Assembly (NCBI GenBank): GCA_963804245.1
Contig: CAWDPQ010000009.1
Span: forward strand, 372,001 to 436,000
Direction of reading: 5' to 3'
Origin: CAWDPQ01 sp963804245
Lineage (GTDB): Bacteria > Acidobacteriota > Vicinamibacteria > Vicinamibacterales > 2-12-FULL-66-21
Length of the DNA stretch: 64,000 nucleotides
Position 1 is the stretch's first letter. Every line of letters starts with the position of its first letter. Of this stretch, positions 20,546-28,826 are shown piece after piece. Below the pieces are notes generated by a model. The model was not told the origin of the DNA and made no database searches. It saw nothing but the letters and a program-made list of their open reading frames with translations. The position numbers were made by a program, and so were the translations under genes.

Positions 20546-22429
20546 ATGCAAAGTAAAACCGCCAGACTCGGGCGAATGGCGCGGCGCACGATGCTCGTGT
20601 GTTTCTGCCTCACGCTCGGCTGGGCGATCTGGTTGATCGTTGCCGGTGGCTTCGACGGCACCATTCTTGGGATCCGGGTTCGTTCCAACAATCCGCGCAG
20701 GGTCCTGGTCGCATCCGCGTGCGCGCTCGTCGGCTACCTCGTGGCGGGTGGGACGATCAGAGTCTCGCCCTTCCTCAACGCCCTCGCGCGTGGACGCACG
20801 ACGCTCGAGCGCCGGCCTGGCTGGGTAGCCGCAGCGATCGCCGCCGCCGCGGTGATCCTCACCATGGTCCAAGCCACCAGGATTGCCGGTGGCGCCGACG
20901 CATATGGATACGTCAGTCAGGCCGATCTGTGGCTCGTGGGAGATCTGAAAGTGCAGCAGCCATGGGTCGCCCAGGTCCCGTGGCCCAACAGCCCGTGGAC
21001 GTTCACGCCGCTCGGCTACCGTCCCTCACCCGATGAGTGGACGATCGTGCCGACCTACTCACCGGGTTTGCCGATGCTGATGGCAGCGGCGAAGCGCATG
21101 GGCGGCCAATGCGCGCTGTTTGCCGTTGTCCCGCTGTCGCTCGGGGTCGCGGTATTCGCGACCTACGCGCTCGGCAAGCGCCTTGGGTCGCCATACCAGG
21201 GGCTGATTGCCGCGTGGTTCCTGGCCACGAGTCCTGTCGTTCTCGAAGTTTCGCTGGAGTCACTCAGCGACGTGCCGGTCATGGCGGCATGGTCGGCGGC
21301 GTTCTGCTGCCTTCTCGGGACGAGGATGAGGTCCGCGGCGTTCGCGGGATTTGCCGCGGCGCTGGCCATTCTGATCCGTCCGAACCTGGTTCCATTGGCC
21401 GTCCCGATGGTCCTCTGGTTTCTGCTGCGCCGCGCGCCCGCTCCTTCAGGCTTGCGCAGCCGGATCCTCTTCGTGCTCGTGTTCAGCCTCGCTCTCCTGC
21501 CAGGCGTTGCCGTGGTCGCCGCGCTCAATCGCTATTGGTATGGCTCCGCGACGACATCGGGATACGGCACCCTCGGTGAAATCTTCGGTTGGGCGCACGT
21601 GCTGCCGAACCTCGCCCGATTCATTGCGTGGATTGTCGAGACCCAGACGCCGCTGGCGCTCCTCGGAGTCGCGGCACTCATCGTTCCGCTGCGCGCAATC
21701 TGGCCAGCGGTTCCAGACCGTCGCATCTTCATGATTATTGCCCTGTTCGTGACCCTCCTCTGGGGCCAATACAGCGCATATCTGGAATTCGATTCCCCAG
21801 GCTACCTCCGCTTTCTACTTCCCAGCTGGCCGTTGATCCTGATGGGTCTCGCCGCTGTTCTCCTCGCTGTTGGCCGGCTGACGGTTCGGTTCGGCCGGGC
21901 GAGCGTGGTAGGGATCGTCACCCTCGCCGCGCTCCTTGGACTGTGGAACATCCGCGTGGCGATACGTCGTGATGTGTTCGAACAACGCCAGGCCGCGCGG
22001 CACGAAGCGCCGATTGGCCGTCTCGTGCGGGAGCATACGGAGGCAAACAGCGTGATCCTCGCCGTCCATCGCTCCGGCAGCCTGCGCTATTACGCGGGCC
22101 GAACCACGCTCCGCTACGACATGCTGGACGGTGACTGGTTGGATCGCGCCGTGACGTGGCTCGGGGAGCGAAACGTTCACGTCTACGCCGTGCTCGACGA
22201 GCGGGAGACGAGGGAGAGCAAAGAGCGATTCGCCGGTCAGAAAACGGCTGCGGCATTCGATCGACCTGTGCTCGCCTACAAGCCGGCCAGCACGTCGCTC
22301 TTCGATCTGTCGACGCCGCCAGATGGATCGAAGGCACCAATCGTCATCGCCGAATCGCTCGAGGATCTTCCAGGATGCGATCCGCCCGTGCCGTTGCCCC
22401 GTCTACAACTCGGTCTCCCATCTCGGTAG
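20546..22429 (+). CDS. Multi-pass membrane protein, glycosyltransferase (PMT/DUF2029)-like
   Basis: 627 aa with around a dozen hydrophobic segments, e.g. MLVCFCLTLGWAIWLIVAGG, VLVASACALVGYLVAGG, WVAAAIAAAAVILTMV, AAFAGFAAALAILI and ILFVLVFSLALLPGVAVVAA. An acidic pair follows the first loop (GGADAYGYVSQADLWL), as in GT-C glycosyltransferases that use lipid-linked sugars at an extracytoplasmic Asp. The C-terminal 130 residues form a soluble domain (LRYYAGRTTLRYDMLDGDWL). Function is inferred: transfer of a sugar to lipid or protein at the membrane. An internal ATG at 20576 (MARRTM) is an alternative start. It is not visibly linked to other cell-surface genes. Confidence 0.7.
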   Translation: MQSKTARLGRMARRTMLVCFCLTLGWAIWLIVAGGFDGTILGIRVRSNNPRRVLVASACALVGYLVAGGTIRVSPFLNALARGRTTLERRPGWVAAAIAAAAVILTMVQATRIAGGADAYGYVSQADLWLVGDLKVQQPWVAQVPWPNSPWTFTPLGYRPSPDEWTIVPTYSPGLPMLMAAAKRMGGQCALFAVVPLSLGVAVFATYALGKRLGSPYQGLIAAWFLATSPVVLEVSLESLSDVPVMAAWSAAFCCLLGTRMRSAAFAGFAAALAILIRPNLVPLAVPMVLWFLLRRAPAPSGLRSRILFVLVFSLALLPGVAVVAALNRYWYGSATTSGYGTLGEIFGWAHVLPNLARFIAWIVETQTPLALLGVAALIVPLRAIWPAVPDRRIFMIIALFVTLLWGQYSAYLEFDSPGYLRFLLPSWPLILMGLAAVLLAVGRLTVRFGRASVVGIVTLAALLGLWNIRVAIRRDVFEQRQAARHEAPIGRLVREHTEANSVILAVHRSGSLRYYAGRTTLRYDMLDGDWLDRAVTWLGERNVHVYAVLDERETRESKERFAGQKTAAAFDRPVLAYKPASTSLFDLSTPPDGSKAPIVIAESLEDLPGCDPPVPLPRLQLGLPSR

Positions 22430-22471
22430 CGTGAAGAGATCCGGGCAGCAGCCGCTTGTCAAAAAGCTTTA

Positions 22472-22580
22472 ACGCGGGGAGCGCAGGGCATGAGACGTCT
22501 GGGGTGGTTCGCTGGACGGGCAGCCCTCAGTGCATCTAGTCATCTCAGGGGTCTCAGCGTGTCCTCAGCGGGCCCTGCGT
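22472..22580. repeat. GCGCAGGGC intergenic inverted repeat
   Basis: Arms CGCAGGGC (22482-22489) and GCCCTGCG (22572-22579), the latter followed by TTTT, in the 269-bp gap before the FAD oxidoreductase gene. The words ACGCGGGGAGCGCAGGGC and CCTCAGCGGGCCCTGCG look like another intergenic word family. It could also end transcription of the membrane gene. Confidence 0.5.
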
Positions 22581-22698
22581 TTTGGCTCTTGACCGTCCGT
22601 TGACAACAGCGAATGGGTCCCGACTCGAGACGGCCCGGGCTATTAATAGAAGATGCCCACGGGGCCGAACACAAAGCGAAACCACGCTCCCGACGAAC

Positions 22699-24405
22699 AT
22701 GCACTACCATGCCGCGCGTGCTTCCTCCTCCACGCGCCGGGACTTTCTCCGGCAGACCAGCACCCTGCTCCTGCTGCCGTACGCTGCGTTGCGCGAGCTG
22801 CAATGTGATGTCGCGGTCATTGGTGGTGGCTTCGGCGGCGTCGCGGCCGCGCTCGGCGCGCTCAGGAACGGCCAGCGCGTCGTTCTCACCGAAGAGACCG
22901 ATTGGATCGGCGGGCAGGTCACCTCGCAGGCGGTGCCTCCGGACGAGCACGCCTGGATCGAGTCATTCGGGTGCACGCGCTCGTATCGCTCGTATCGTGA
23001 CGGCGTTCGCGAGTACTACCGTCGCCACTATCCGCTGACCGAGACCGCCCGCGCCAATTCACAGTTCAATCCGGGCAATGCCACGGTCAGCCGCATCGCG
23101 CACGAGCCGCGCATCTCGCTCGCCGTCCTGGAGTCGATGCTCGCGCCGTACGTCTCGAGCGGCCGCCTGACGCTGTTGCTGCGTCACGTTCCTGTCGCCG
23201 CCGACTCCGACGGCGATCGAGTGCGGGCCGTGACCGTGCGACATGTCGACGACGGGGCGGAGCGCGTGGTGCGCGGCGAATATTTTCTGGATGCGACCGA
23301 GCTCGGCGACCTGTTGCCGCTCACTCGAACCGAATATGTGACTGGATTCGAAGCGCGGTCGCAAACGGGTGAGCCGCACGCGCCGGAACGGCCGCAGCCG
23401 AGCAACATGCAGGCGTTTACGGTCTGCTTCGCCATGGACCATGTCGCCGGCGAAGACCACACGATCGAGCGACCGTCGGAGTACGCGTTCTGGAGGGACT
23501 ACGTTCCGAAGCTCACTCCAGCATGGCCGGGCAAGCTACTGGCGTGGGAGCAGCCCGATCCGCGGACCCTGAAGGTGCGGCCCCTGACCTTCGATCCGGA
23601 GGCCGCGACGCCGACTGCCGGCCTCTTGAACTTCATGATCTACCGGCGCATCGTCGACAAGCGCAACTATCAGGCCGGCGCGTTTTCCACCGATGTGACG
23701 CTGGTCAATTGGCCGATGAACGATTACTTTCTCGGCCCGCTGATCGAGGTCGACCGCGCCGAAGCGTCAAAACAGCTGCAACGGGGAAAGCAGTTGAGTC
23801 TGTCCCTGTTGTACTGGCTGCAAACGGAGGCGCCGCGGGCCGATGGCGGCGCCGGATGGCGCGGCTTGCGGCTCCGTCCGGATATCGTAGGAACGACCGA
23901 CGGCCTGGCGAAATCACCGTACATCCGCGAATCACGTCGCATTCAGGCCGAGTTCACCGTCCTCGAGCAGCATGTCGGCACCGAGGCACGCAGTCAGCTT
24001 CTGAAGGTCGAGCCGGAGCAGTTGACGGCCGAGACCTTTGCGGACTCCGTCGGCGTCGGCTCGTATCGGATCGACCTGCACATGAGCACGGGTGGCGACA
24101 ACTACATCGACATCAGCTCGCTGCCGTTTCAGATTCCACTGGGCGCGCTCATCCCGCGCCGGGTCGAGAACCTGCTGCCCGCATGCAAGAACCTTGGCGT
24201 TACACACATTACCAACGGTTGTTACAGGCTGCATCCGGTGGAGTGGAACATCGGCGAGGCGGCCGGATGTCTGGCGGCGCACGCCATCCAGTCGAGGAAT
24301 CCGCCGCGCCGCATTCGCCACGATGCCAGAAGTCTGGCCGATTTTCAGGCGGCGATTCAGCGGCAGGGCATCGAGACCACCTGGCCGAAGCTGACGCCGC
24401 GATGA
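22699..24405 (+). CDS. FAD-dependent oxidoreductase (FAD_oxidored, PF12831 type), Tat-like leader
   Basis: 568 aa. After a leader containing TRRDFLRQTSTLLLLPYAAL (probable Tat signal), residues 37-60 (CDVAVIGGGFGGVAAALGAL) are the dinucleotide-binding Rossmann motif and EETDWIGGQVTSQ is the matching FAD contact. FLDATELGDLLPL and the final NGCYRLHPVEWNIGEAAGCL box are typical of the FAD_oxidored family, often found with sugar- or polyol-oxidising clusters. Substrate unknown. The frame is open further upstream, but ATG 22699 places the twin arginines 13 residues in. It shares an ATGA overlap with the next gene. Confidence 0.85.
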   Translation: MHYHAARASSSTRRDFLRQTSTLLLLPYAALRELQCDVAVIGGGFGGVAAALGALRNGQRVVLTEETDWIGGQVTSQAVPPDEHAWIESFGCTRSYRSYRDGVREYYRRHYPLTETARANSQFNPGNATVSRIAHEPRISLAVLESMLAPYVSSGRLTLLLRHVPVAADSDGDRVRAVTVRHVDDGAERVVRGEYFLDATELGDLLPLTRTEYVTGFEARSQTGEPHAPERPQPSNMQAFTVCFAMDHVAGEDHTIERPSEYAFWRDYVPKLTPAWPGKLLAWEQPDPRTLKVRPLTFDPEAATPTAGLLNFMIYRRIVDKRNYQAGAFSTDVTLVNWPMNDYFLGPLIEVDRAEASKQLQRGKQLSLSLLYWLQTEAPRADGGAGWRGLRLRPDIVGTTDGLAKSPYIRESRRIQAEFTVLEQHVGTEARSQLLKVEPEQLTAETFADSVGVGSYRIDLHMSTGGDNYIDISSLPFQIPLGALIPRRVENLLPACKNLGVTHITNGCYRLHPVEWNIGEAAGCLAAHAIQSRNPPRRIRHDARSLADFQAAIQRQGIETTWPKLTPR

Positions 24406-24848
24406 GCGCCGAGACGCGAATGAACAGCGACGCAGAGCATCTCCGGCTGTTGTCGATCTTTCACTACATCGTCGGCGGTGTGACTGCCCTGTTCGCCTTG
24501 TTTCCTGCCATACACCTGTTCATGGGCATCGCCATGGTGACGGGGCGGTTCGATGAGGGGTCGAATCAGACGGAAGCGCGCTTCATCGGTTGGTTCTTCA
24601 TCGTCGTGGCTTGCGCCATGATCGCGGCTGGCTTTGCCTTCGCCGCCTCCATGATTGTGACCGGTCGGTTCCTGGCGCAACGGATGTACTACACGTTCTG
24701 CTTCGTCGTGGCGGCTCTCGAATGTGTCATCGTCCCCTTCGGAACGGTGTTGGGTGTATTTACCATCGTTGTGCTTCAGCGTCCGGCTGTAAAGGAAATG
24801 TTCGGGACGACGGGCAGGCGTCAGGGCAGCGATGAGGCTCAGGGCTGA
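24402..24848 (+). CDS. Small four-helix membrane protein
   Basis: 148 aa. Hydrophobic stretches at about residues 20-45 (YIVGGVTALFALFPAIHLFMGIAMV), 63-88 (FIGWFFIVVACAMIAAGFAFAASM) and 100-126 (YTFCFVVAALECVIVPFGTVLGVFTIVVL), with a charged Gly/Ser-rich tail. This resembles widespread uncharacterised proteins with the layout HYIVGG - FIG - FGTxLGxFTIxVL; no enzyme function is assigned. The ATG overlaps the upstream TGA by four bases and the next gene starts 17 bp before this one ends. Confidence 0.7.
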   Translation: MSAETRMNSDAEHLRLLSIFHYIVGGVTALFALFPAIHLFMGIAMVTGRFDEGSNQTEARFIGWFFIVVACAMIAAGFAFAASMIVTGRFLAQRMYYTFCFVVAALECVIVPFGTVLGVFTIVVLQRPAVKEMFGTTGRRQGSDEAQG

Positions 24849-25662
24849 AATCGCCGACGTCACGACTCTGCGCGTTGATGCGATCGTCAACGCCGCGAAC
24901 GAGCAGCTTGCTCCCGGCGGCGGCGTCTGCGGTGCGATACACCGCGCTGCCGGGCCCGAGCTGGCTCGCGCCTGCGCCGATGTAAGTCCGTGCCCGACCG
25001 GTGATGCCCGAATCACTCCAGGGTTCAATCTGTCGGCGAGGTTCGTCATTCACGCCGTTGGTCCGATATGGCGTGGCGGCGCAGCGGGGGAGGCGGAGCT
25101 CCTCGCTTCCGCATACCGTTCTGCCCTGACGCTCGCCGTTGAGCACGGACTGCGGAGTGTCGCGTTTCCAGCGATCAGCACCGGTATCTACGGGTATCCA
25201 CTCCAGGCAGCGACGGACATTGCCGTGGCGACGGTTCGTGCCCACAGCGCGTCCAGCGTCGACGAAGTGATTTTCGCGTGCTTCAACCCCGAAGCGTTGG
25301 AGGCGTACAGGCCGGGCAGGAGTCGAACAGCGATGATCAAACAGGAATACAGCCGCGCTGAGCGTGCCGCGCTCATCGCTCTCGGGGTGTTTGGATTCGT
25401 CGCCGTCAACGGGACGTTCATCTATAGCCTGCTCTTCCAACCGCGCGCGCTCGATGAAGCGATGGCTAATCCGCTGAGCGCCGCATTCATGGTGGAAGCC
25501 CTGGTGCTTGCCGGCGCGCTCGCGTACCTGTTGCGAAAGTGGGGAGTGAGCCGCGTATCGTGGGTATGGTTCGTCGTGCTTTCACTGATTGGCAGCATCG
25601 CATTTGCGTTGCCGGTGGCGCTACTCTGGCCGCGAGATAGTGGCAGCCCGGTGCGCCGTTGA
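24832..25662 (+). CDS. Macro domain protein apparently fused to a membrane domain
   Basis: 276 aa. Residues 1-165 are a complete macro domain (VDAIVNAANEQLAPGGGVCG, FVIHAVGPIW, VAFPAISTGIYGYP), an ADP-ribose-binding fold that removes or recognises ADP-ribose adducts. Residues 168-276 are a separate unit with three membrane helices (ALIALGVFGFVAVNGTFIYS, MVEALVLAGALAYLL, WFVVLSLIGSIAFALPVALL). The fusion is suspicious: dropping one C near 25311 makes the macro domain end EAYRRAGVEQR with TGA at 25334-25336, overlapping an ATG at 25333 by four bases, exactly the overlap style used by the neighbours. Two coupled genes plus a one-base insertion is therefore the better reading. Confidence 0.78.
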   Translation: MRLRAEIADVTTLRVDAIVNAANEQLAPGGGVCGAIHRAAGPELARACADVSPCPTGDARITPGFNLSARFVIHAVGPIWRGGAAGEAELLASAYRSALTLAVEHGLRSVAFPAISTGIYGYPLQAATDIAVATVRAHSASSVDEVIFACFNPEALEAYRPGRSRTAMIKQEYSRAERAALIALGVFGFVAVNGTFIYSLLFQPRALDEAMANPLSAAFMVEALVLAGALAYLLRKWGVSRVSWVWFVVLSLIGSIAFALPVALLWPRDSGSPVRR

Positions 25663-25663
25663 G

Positions 25664-26209
25664 ATGAAGGTCGTATCTGTCAATGTCGGGCAGCCGCGCG
25701 AGCTTTACTGGCGCGACGAAATTGTCAGGACCTCTATCTTCAAGACGCCCGTATCCGGCCGGGTTCGTGTTCGTCGTTTGAACCTGGATGGTGATGAACA
25801 GTCGGACCTCACCGTCCATGGCGGCGTGGAGAAAGCTGTTTACGCGTACCCGTCGGAGCACTACGCCTTCTGGCGTCAGGAGTTGTCGGTCGACGATCTG
25901 CCCTGGGGAAGCTTCGGGGAGAATCTGACGCTCGAAGGGTTGCTGGAGGCAGACACCAGGATCGGTGACCGACTGCGCATCGGTTCCGCTGAATTCGTCA
26001 TCACCAAACCGCGCCTGCCCTGTTTCAAGTTGAACCTTCGCTTCGATCGAATGGATATGGTCAAGAGATTCCTGCGCAGCGGGCGCACCGGCTTCTATCT
26101 GGCCGTAGCCGAGGAGGGAACGGTCGAGGCCGGTGATCTCGTCGTCCTGATGAGTCGTGACGAATCGTCCGCGAGCATCACCGACGTTCTTCGGCAATAC
26201 ACTCGCTGA
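25664..26209 (+). CDS. MOSC domain protein (YiiM-like)
   Basis: 181 aa. VRVRRLNLDGDEQSDLTVHG and KAVYAYPSEHYAFW are the conserved YiiM/MOSC strands, GSFGENLTLEGL the central motif, and RLPCFKLNLRF carries the conserved MOSC cysteine. MOSC domains are related to the C-terminal domain of molybdenum-cofactor sulfurase and are proposed to handle sulfur or molybdopterin intermediates or reduce N-hydroxylated bases. ATG 25664 lies 1 bp after the preceding stop codon. A second, frameshifted MOSC gene is at 30341. Confidence 0.9.
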   Translation: MKVVSVNVGQPRELYWRDEIVRTSIFKTPVSGRVRVRRLNLDGDEQSDLTVHGGVEKAVYAYPSEHYAFWRQELSVDDLPWGSFGENLTLEGLLEADTRIGDRLRIGSAEFVITKPRLPCFKLNLRFDRMDMVKRFLRSGRTGFYLAVAEEGTVEAGDLVVLMSRDESSASITDVLRQYTR

Positions 26210-26321
26210 GGACGTCTGATCCCAACGCAGCCGCACGCGATGCAACATCGGGCACGCGCCGATAAGAGAAAGGACGGGAAGGTGACGCCTGGGACTCGGA
26301 ATCGTTCTGCTCTTCTGGTTC

Positions 26322-26942
26322 GTGATCAGTGGGCTCGCCGCCCTTTTCGCCGCCTGCGTGCTGGCTGGTCTCGTCTATTGGTTCCAACGGCGCCGGCCAC
26401 CGATTCGCACGCGGTGGATCATCGGCGCAGTCGTCCTGCCATTTGCTTCGATCGCCTACATGTGGGGGATATTCGTCCTTTACGGCATTCATTGCGAAGC
26501 TGTCAGAGGCGTGGATCTCGGGCTCGGTGACAGCTGGCGCGTGCCGCTCACGCACGGTTATTCATTGACGATGATCGATACTCCTGATCAGGCATTCGTC
26601 GAAACCCCGAACGGCGGCCAGGCGCATCATGGCTTGACACGGATCGGCAGCAGCGAACGCTTCGTGGCCGTGGAGCACGACGGGCATTTCTTCCTCACGG
26701 AGGTTCGCTCCGGCAGTGAATCGTGGCTGACAACGGAGCCCGATCTGCAGTCGGCGGTGCAGAAGGCAGGAGAGGCGACCATCGAGCTGTTGCCTCCGGC
26801 CGTCTACTACACCAACCATCGATGGGGTCTGGCTGACACGGTGGCAGGCGGCGTCGCCTTCGTCCCGCCCGGCCTTGTGTTTCTGCTGTTCGCGTGGCGT
26901 TTTGTTCGTTTTGCATTCGCCAGTCAGGTAGCGCAAGCATGA
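26322..26942 (+). CDS. Membrane protein of unknown function
   Basis: 206 aa. Two N-terminal helices (GLAALFAACVLAGLVYW; WIIGAVVLPFASIAYMWGIFVLY), a soluble middle of about 110 residues rich in beta-type sequence (GYSLTMIDTPDQAFVETPNG, HDGHFFLTEVRSG), and a C-terminal helix (GGVAFVPPGLVFLLFAWRF). No family is recognised. The GTG at 26322 is only the first start codon in frame; the natural start is probably GTG 26282 (MTLGLGIVLLFWFV), which has a GGGAAG ribosome site but lies one base out of frame because of an extra C at 26288. Its stop overlaps the deaminase start (ATGA). Confidence 0.65.
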   Translation: MISGLAALFAACVLAGLVYWFQRRRPPIRTRWIIGAVVLPFASIAYMWGIFVLYGIHCEAVRGVDLGLGDSWRVPLTHGYSLTMIDTPDQAFVETPNGGQAHHGLTRIGSSERFVAVEHDGHFFLTEVRSGSESWLTTEPDLQSAVQKAGEATIELLPPAVYYTNHRWGLADTVAGGVAFVPPGLVFLLFAWRFVRFAFASQVAQA

Positions 26943-27676
26943 GCGACGTGACAACCGATCGACACGCATGGCACGAACTTCATGCGCGCATCCGCGTGAT
27001 CTTGAACGAGCGCTGGGATCCCATCGGCCTGGCCGACCGTGCAGATGACACGTACGACAGCTACGTCGACGGTGTACACGCGCTCTTGATGAAGCATGCT
27101 TCCGACGAAGCAATCGCCCGTCACCTGCAGGCAATTGAAGTGGGAGCCATGGGCATCAACGGCACGCCGTTCGAGCATCTTCTTCGAGTGGCCATCGACC
27201 TGCGCCGTCTCGAGACTCCAGAGCAAGCCGTGACTGACGAATTCCTGCTCGCCGCCATCGAGGAAGCCGAGCGCGGCCGTCGCGAGGGGGGCATTCCGAT
27301 CGGATCCGTTCTGGTCCACAACGGCCGAATCATCGGTCGGGGTCACAACCGGCGAGTCCAACGCGGCAGCGCCATCCTGCACGGCGAGATGGATGCGCTC
27401 GAGAATGCGGGGCGCCAGCCGGCAGCGATCTACCGACAGAGCGTTCTCTACACCACGTTGTCGCCATGCGCGATGTGCAGCGGCACCATCCTTCTCTATG
27501 GCATCCCGAAGGTGGTCATCGGCGAAAACCGGACATTCGTCGGAGAAGAGGCGTGGTTGGAAAGCCGCGGGGTCATGCTGGATGTGCTCCAGGACGCCAC
27601 GTGCATGCGGATGATGGCCGAGTTCATTCGGGAAAACCCGCAATTGTGGAATGAGGACATCGGAATACCAGGGTAG
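26939..27676 (+). CDS. Nucleoside/cytosine deaminase with N-terminal DUF segment
   Basis: 245 aa. Residues 98-245 are a CDA-fold deaminase: zinc ligand and proton shuttle in LHGEMDAL (His148, Glu150), and PCAMC with Cys177 and Cys180; the C-terminal ESRGVMLDVLQD is typical of the fungal-type cytosine deaminase branch. Residues 10-90 (RIRVILNERWDPIGLADRAD ... HLLRVAIDLRRL) look like a small protein family normally encoded alone. GTG 27230 (VTDEFLLAAIEEAE) is a natural deaminase start and an out-of-frame TGA overlaps it, so the join may be another one-base insertion merging two coupled genes. The likely reaction is cytosine or a related base to uracil plus ammonia. Confidence 0.82.
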   Translation: MSDVTTDRHAWHELHARIRVILNERWDPIGLADRADDTYDSYVDGVHALLMKHASDEAIARHLQAIEVGAMGINGTPFEHLLRVAIDLRRLETPEQAVTDEFLLAAIEEAERGRREGGIPIGSVLVHNGRIIGRGHNRRVQRGSAILHGEMDALENAGRQPAAIYRQSVLYTTLSPCAMCSGTILLYGIPKVVIGENRTFVGEEAWLESRGVMLDVLQDATCMRMMAEFIRENPQLWNEDIGIPG

Positions 27677-27707
27677 AATTGAGACTTCCTCCACTCGGAG
27701 GTGTTTC

Positions 27708-27941
27708 ATGCGGGAACGGGCTGAAACTCCGCTCGAGGATCCGCAGGCGCAGCTCGAGCGCGCGTTGATTGATGAATTCCTCCAGAAGCACGGCTGCAGT
27801 CTGGCAACCGTCGAGCGCAAACCGCCTGGCGAGCGAGCCAACCTCCTGAGACAGGCGTCACTCTACGCTGTGACTCGTCTCGCCGAAATCGACGCCCGCG
27901 CGGCGTACGTGCACGAACTGCACGGAGGCGGACCGCGGTAG
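27708..27941 (+). CDS. Small hypothetical protein
   Basis: 77 aa, no signal or membrane segment, helix-rich and charged (PQAQLERALIDEFLQKHG ... LLRQASLYAVTRLAEIDAR). The start is well defined: GGAGG seven bases before ATG 27708. TAGAAT at 27674 may be a -10 box, giving a short leader and its own promoter. I do not recognise a family. It sits between the deaminase and a metallophosphoesterase. Confidence 0.65.
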   Translation: MRERAETPLEDPQAQLERALIDEFLQKHGCSLATVERKPPGERANLLRQASLYAVTRLAEIDARAAYVHELHGGGPR

Positions 27942-27954
27942 TGCTAGTCACCCT

Positions 27955-28794
27955 GTGCTGAGTCGGCGCGCATTCCTCCGCACCGCCGGCACATCGCTCG
28001 GAGCGGCCGCTGCAGCCGGGCTCTATACCTGGCGCATCGAGCCACGCTGGCTCGAGATCGTTCAGCGGTCCTTGCCCATTGCTCGCCTTCCCACGGCGTG
28101 GGCCGGCCGCAGACTCGTCCAGATCAGCGACGTTCACGTAGGTCCGCGCGTCGACGACGACTATGTCATCGAGACGTTCCGACGTGTCGGTCGGCTTCGT
28201 CCTGACATCGTGGTCATGACCGGAGATTTTCTGAGCTACCACCCGCGAGTGTTCGAGCAGCTCCCGAACGTGTATCGACATTTCCCGCGCGGCCGCGCGG
28301 CGACGCTCGCGGTGCTGGGGAATCATGATTACGGGCCCAACTGGGCCCACCCGGAAGTGGCGCAGCAGGCCATCGACACGCTGAAGCCGTTTGGGATCAC
28401 TGTGCTCCGGAATGAAATCCACGACGTCGACGGGTTGCAAGTCGCCGGCCTCGACGATTGGTGGGCGCGGCATTTCGACGCGCAATCCGTGCTGCCGCGA
28501 ATCGACAAGGCGAGGGCCGCTCTCGTGTTGAGCCACAATCCCGACACGCTGGATCTGCCGGTGTGGGCGGATTACGAGGGCTGGATTCTTTCCGGGCACA
28601 CGCACGGCGGACAGTGCAAGCCGCCATTTCTGCCGCCACCGCTCCTGCCGGTCCGCAACCGACGCTACACGGCGGGCGAGTTCGCCCTGTCGGGAAACCG
28701 CCGTGTCTACATCAATCGGGGTGTCGGACACCTGCTGCACGTCCGGTTCAACGTTCGACCGGAAGTCACCATGTTCGAGCTCACTTCGGAGTAA
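27955..28794 (+). CDS. Calcineurin-like metallophosphoesterase (YaeI/LpxG-like), Tat or membrane anchored
   Basis: 279 aa. LSRRAFLRTAGTSLGAAAAA (residues 2-21) is a Tat-like signal or anchor. The dinuclear metal motifs are complete and in order: DVH (59-61), GD (90-91), GNHD (122-125), SHNPD and GHTHGGQ. This is the layout of the YkuE/YaeI group, membrane-associated phosphodiesterases that include UDP-2,3-diacylglucosamine pyrophosphatase LpxG. Whether it acts in lipid A synthesis cannot be told here. The start is GTG 27955; the open frame has no better upstream codon. Confidence 0.88.
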   Translation: MLSRRAFLRTAGTSLGAAAAAGLYTWRIEPRWLEIVQRSLPIARLPTAWAGRRLVQISDVHVGPRVDDDYVIETFRRVGRLRPDIVVMTGDFLSYHPRVFEQLPNVYRHFPRGRAATLAVLGNHDYGPNWAHPEVAQQAIDTLKPFGITVLRNEIHDVDGLQVAGLDDWWARHFDAQSVLPRIDKARAALVLSHNPDTLDLPVWADYEGWILSGHTHGGQCKPPFLPPPLLPVRNRRYTAGEFALSGNRRVYINRGVGHLLHVRFNVRPEVTMFELTSE

Positions 28795-28826
28795 CATGCC
28801 GCGGGCTGAAGAGAGGACTACAACCT

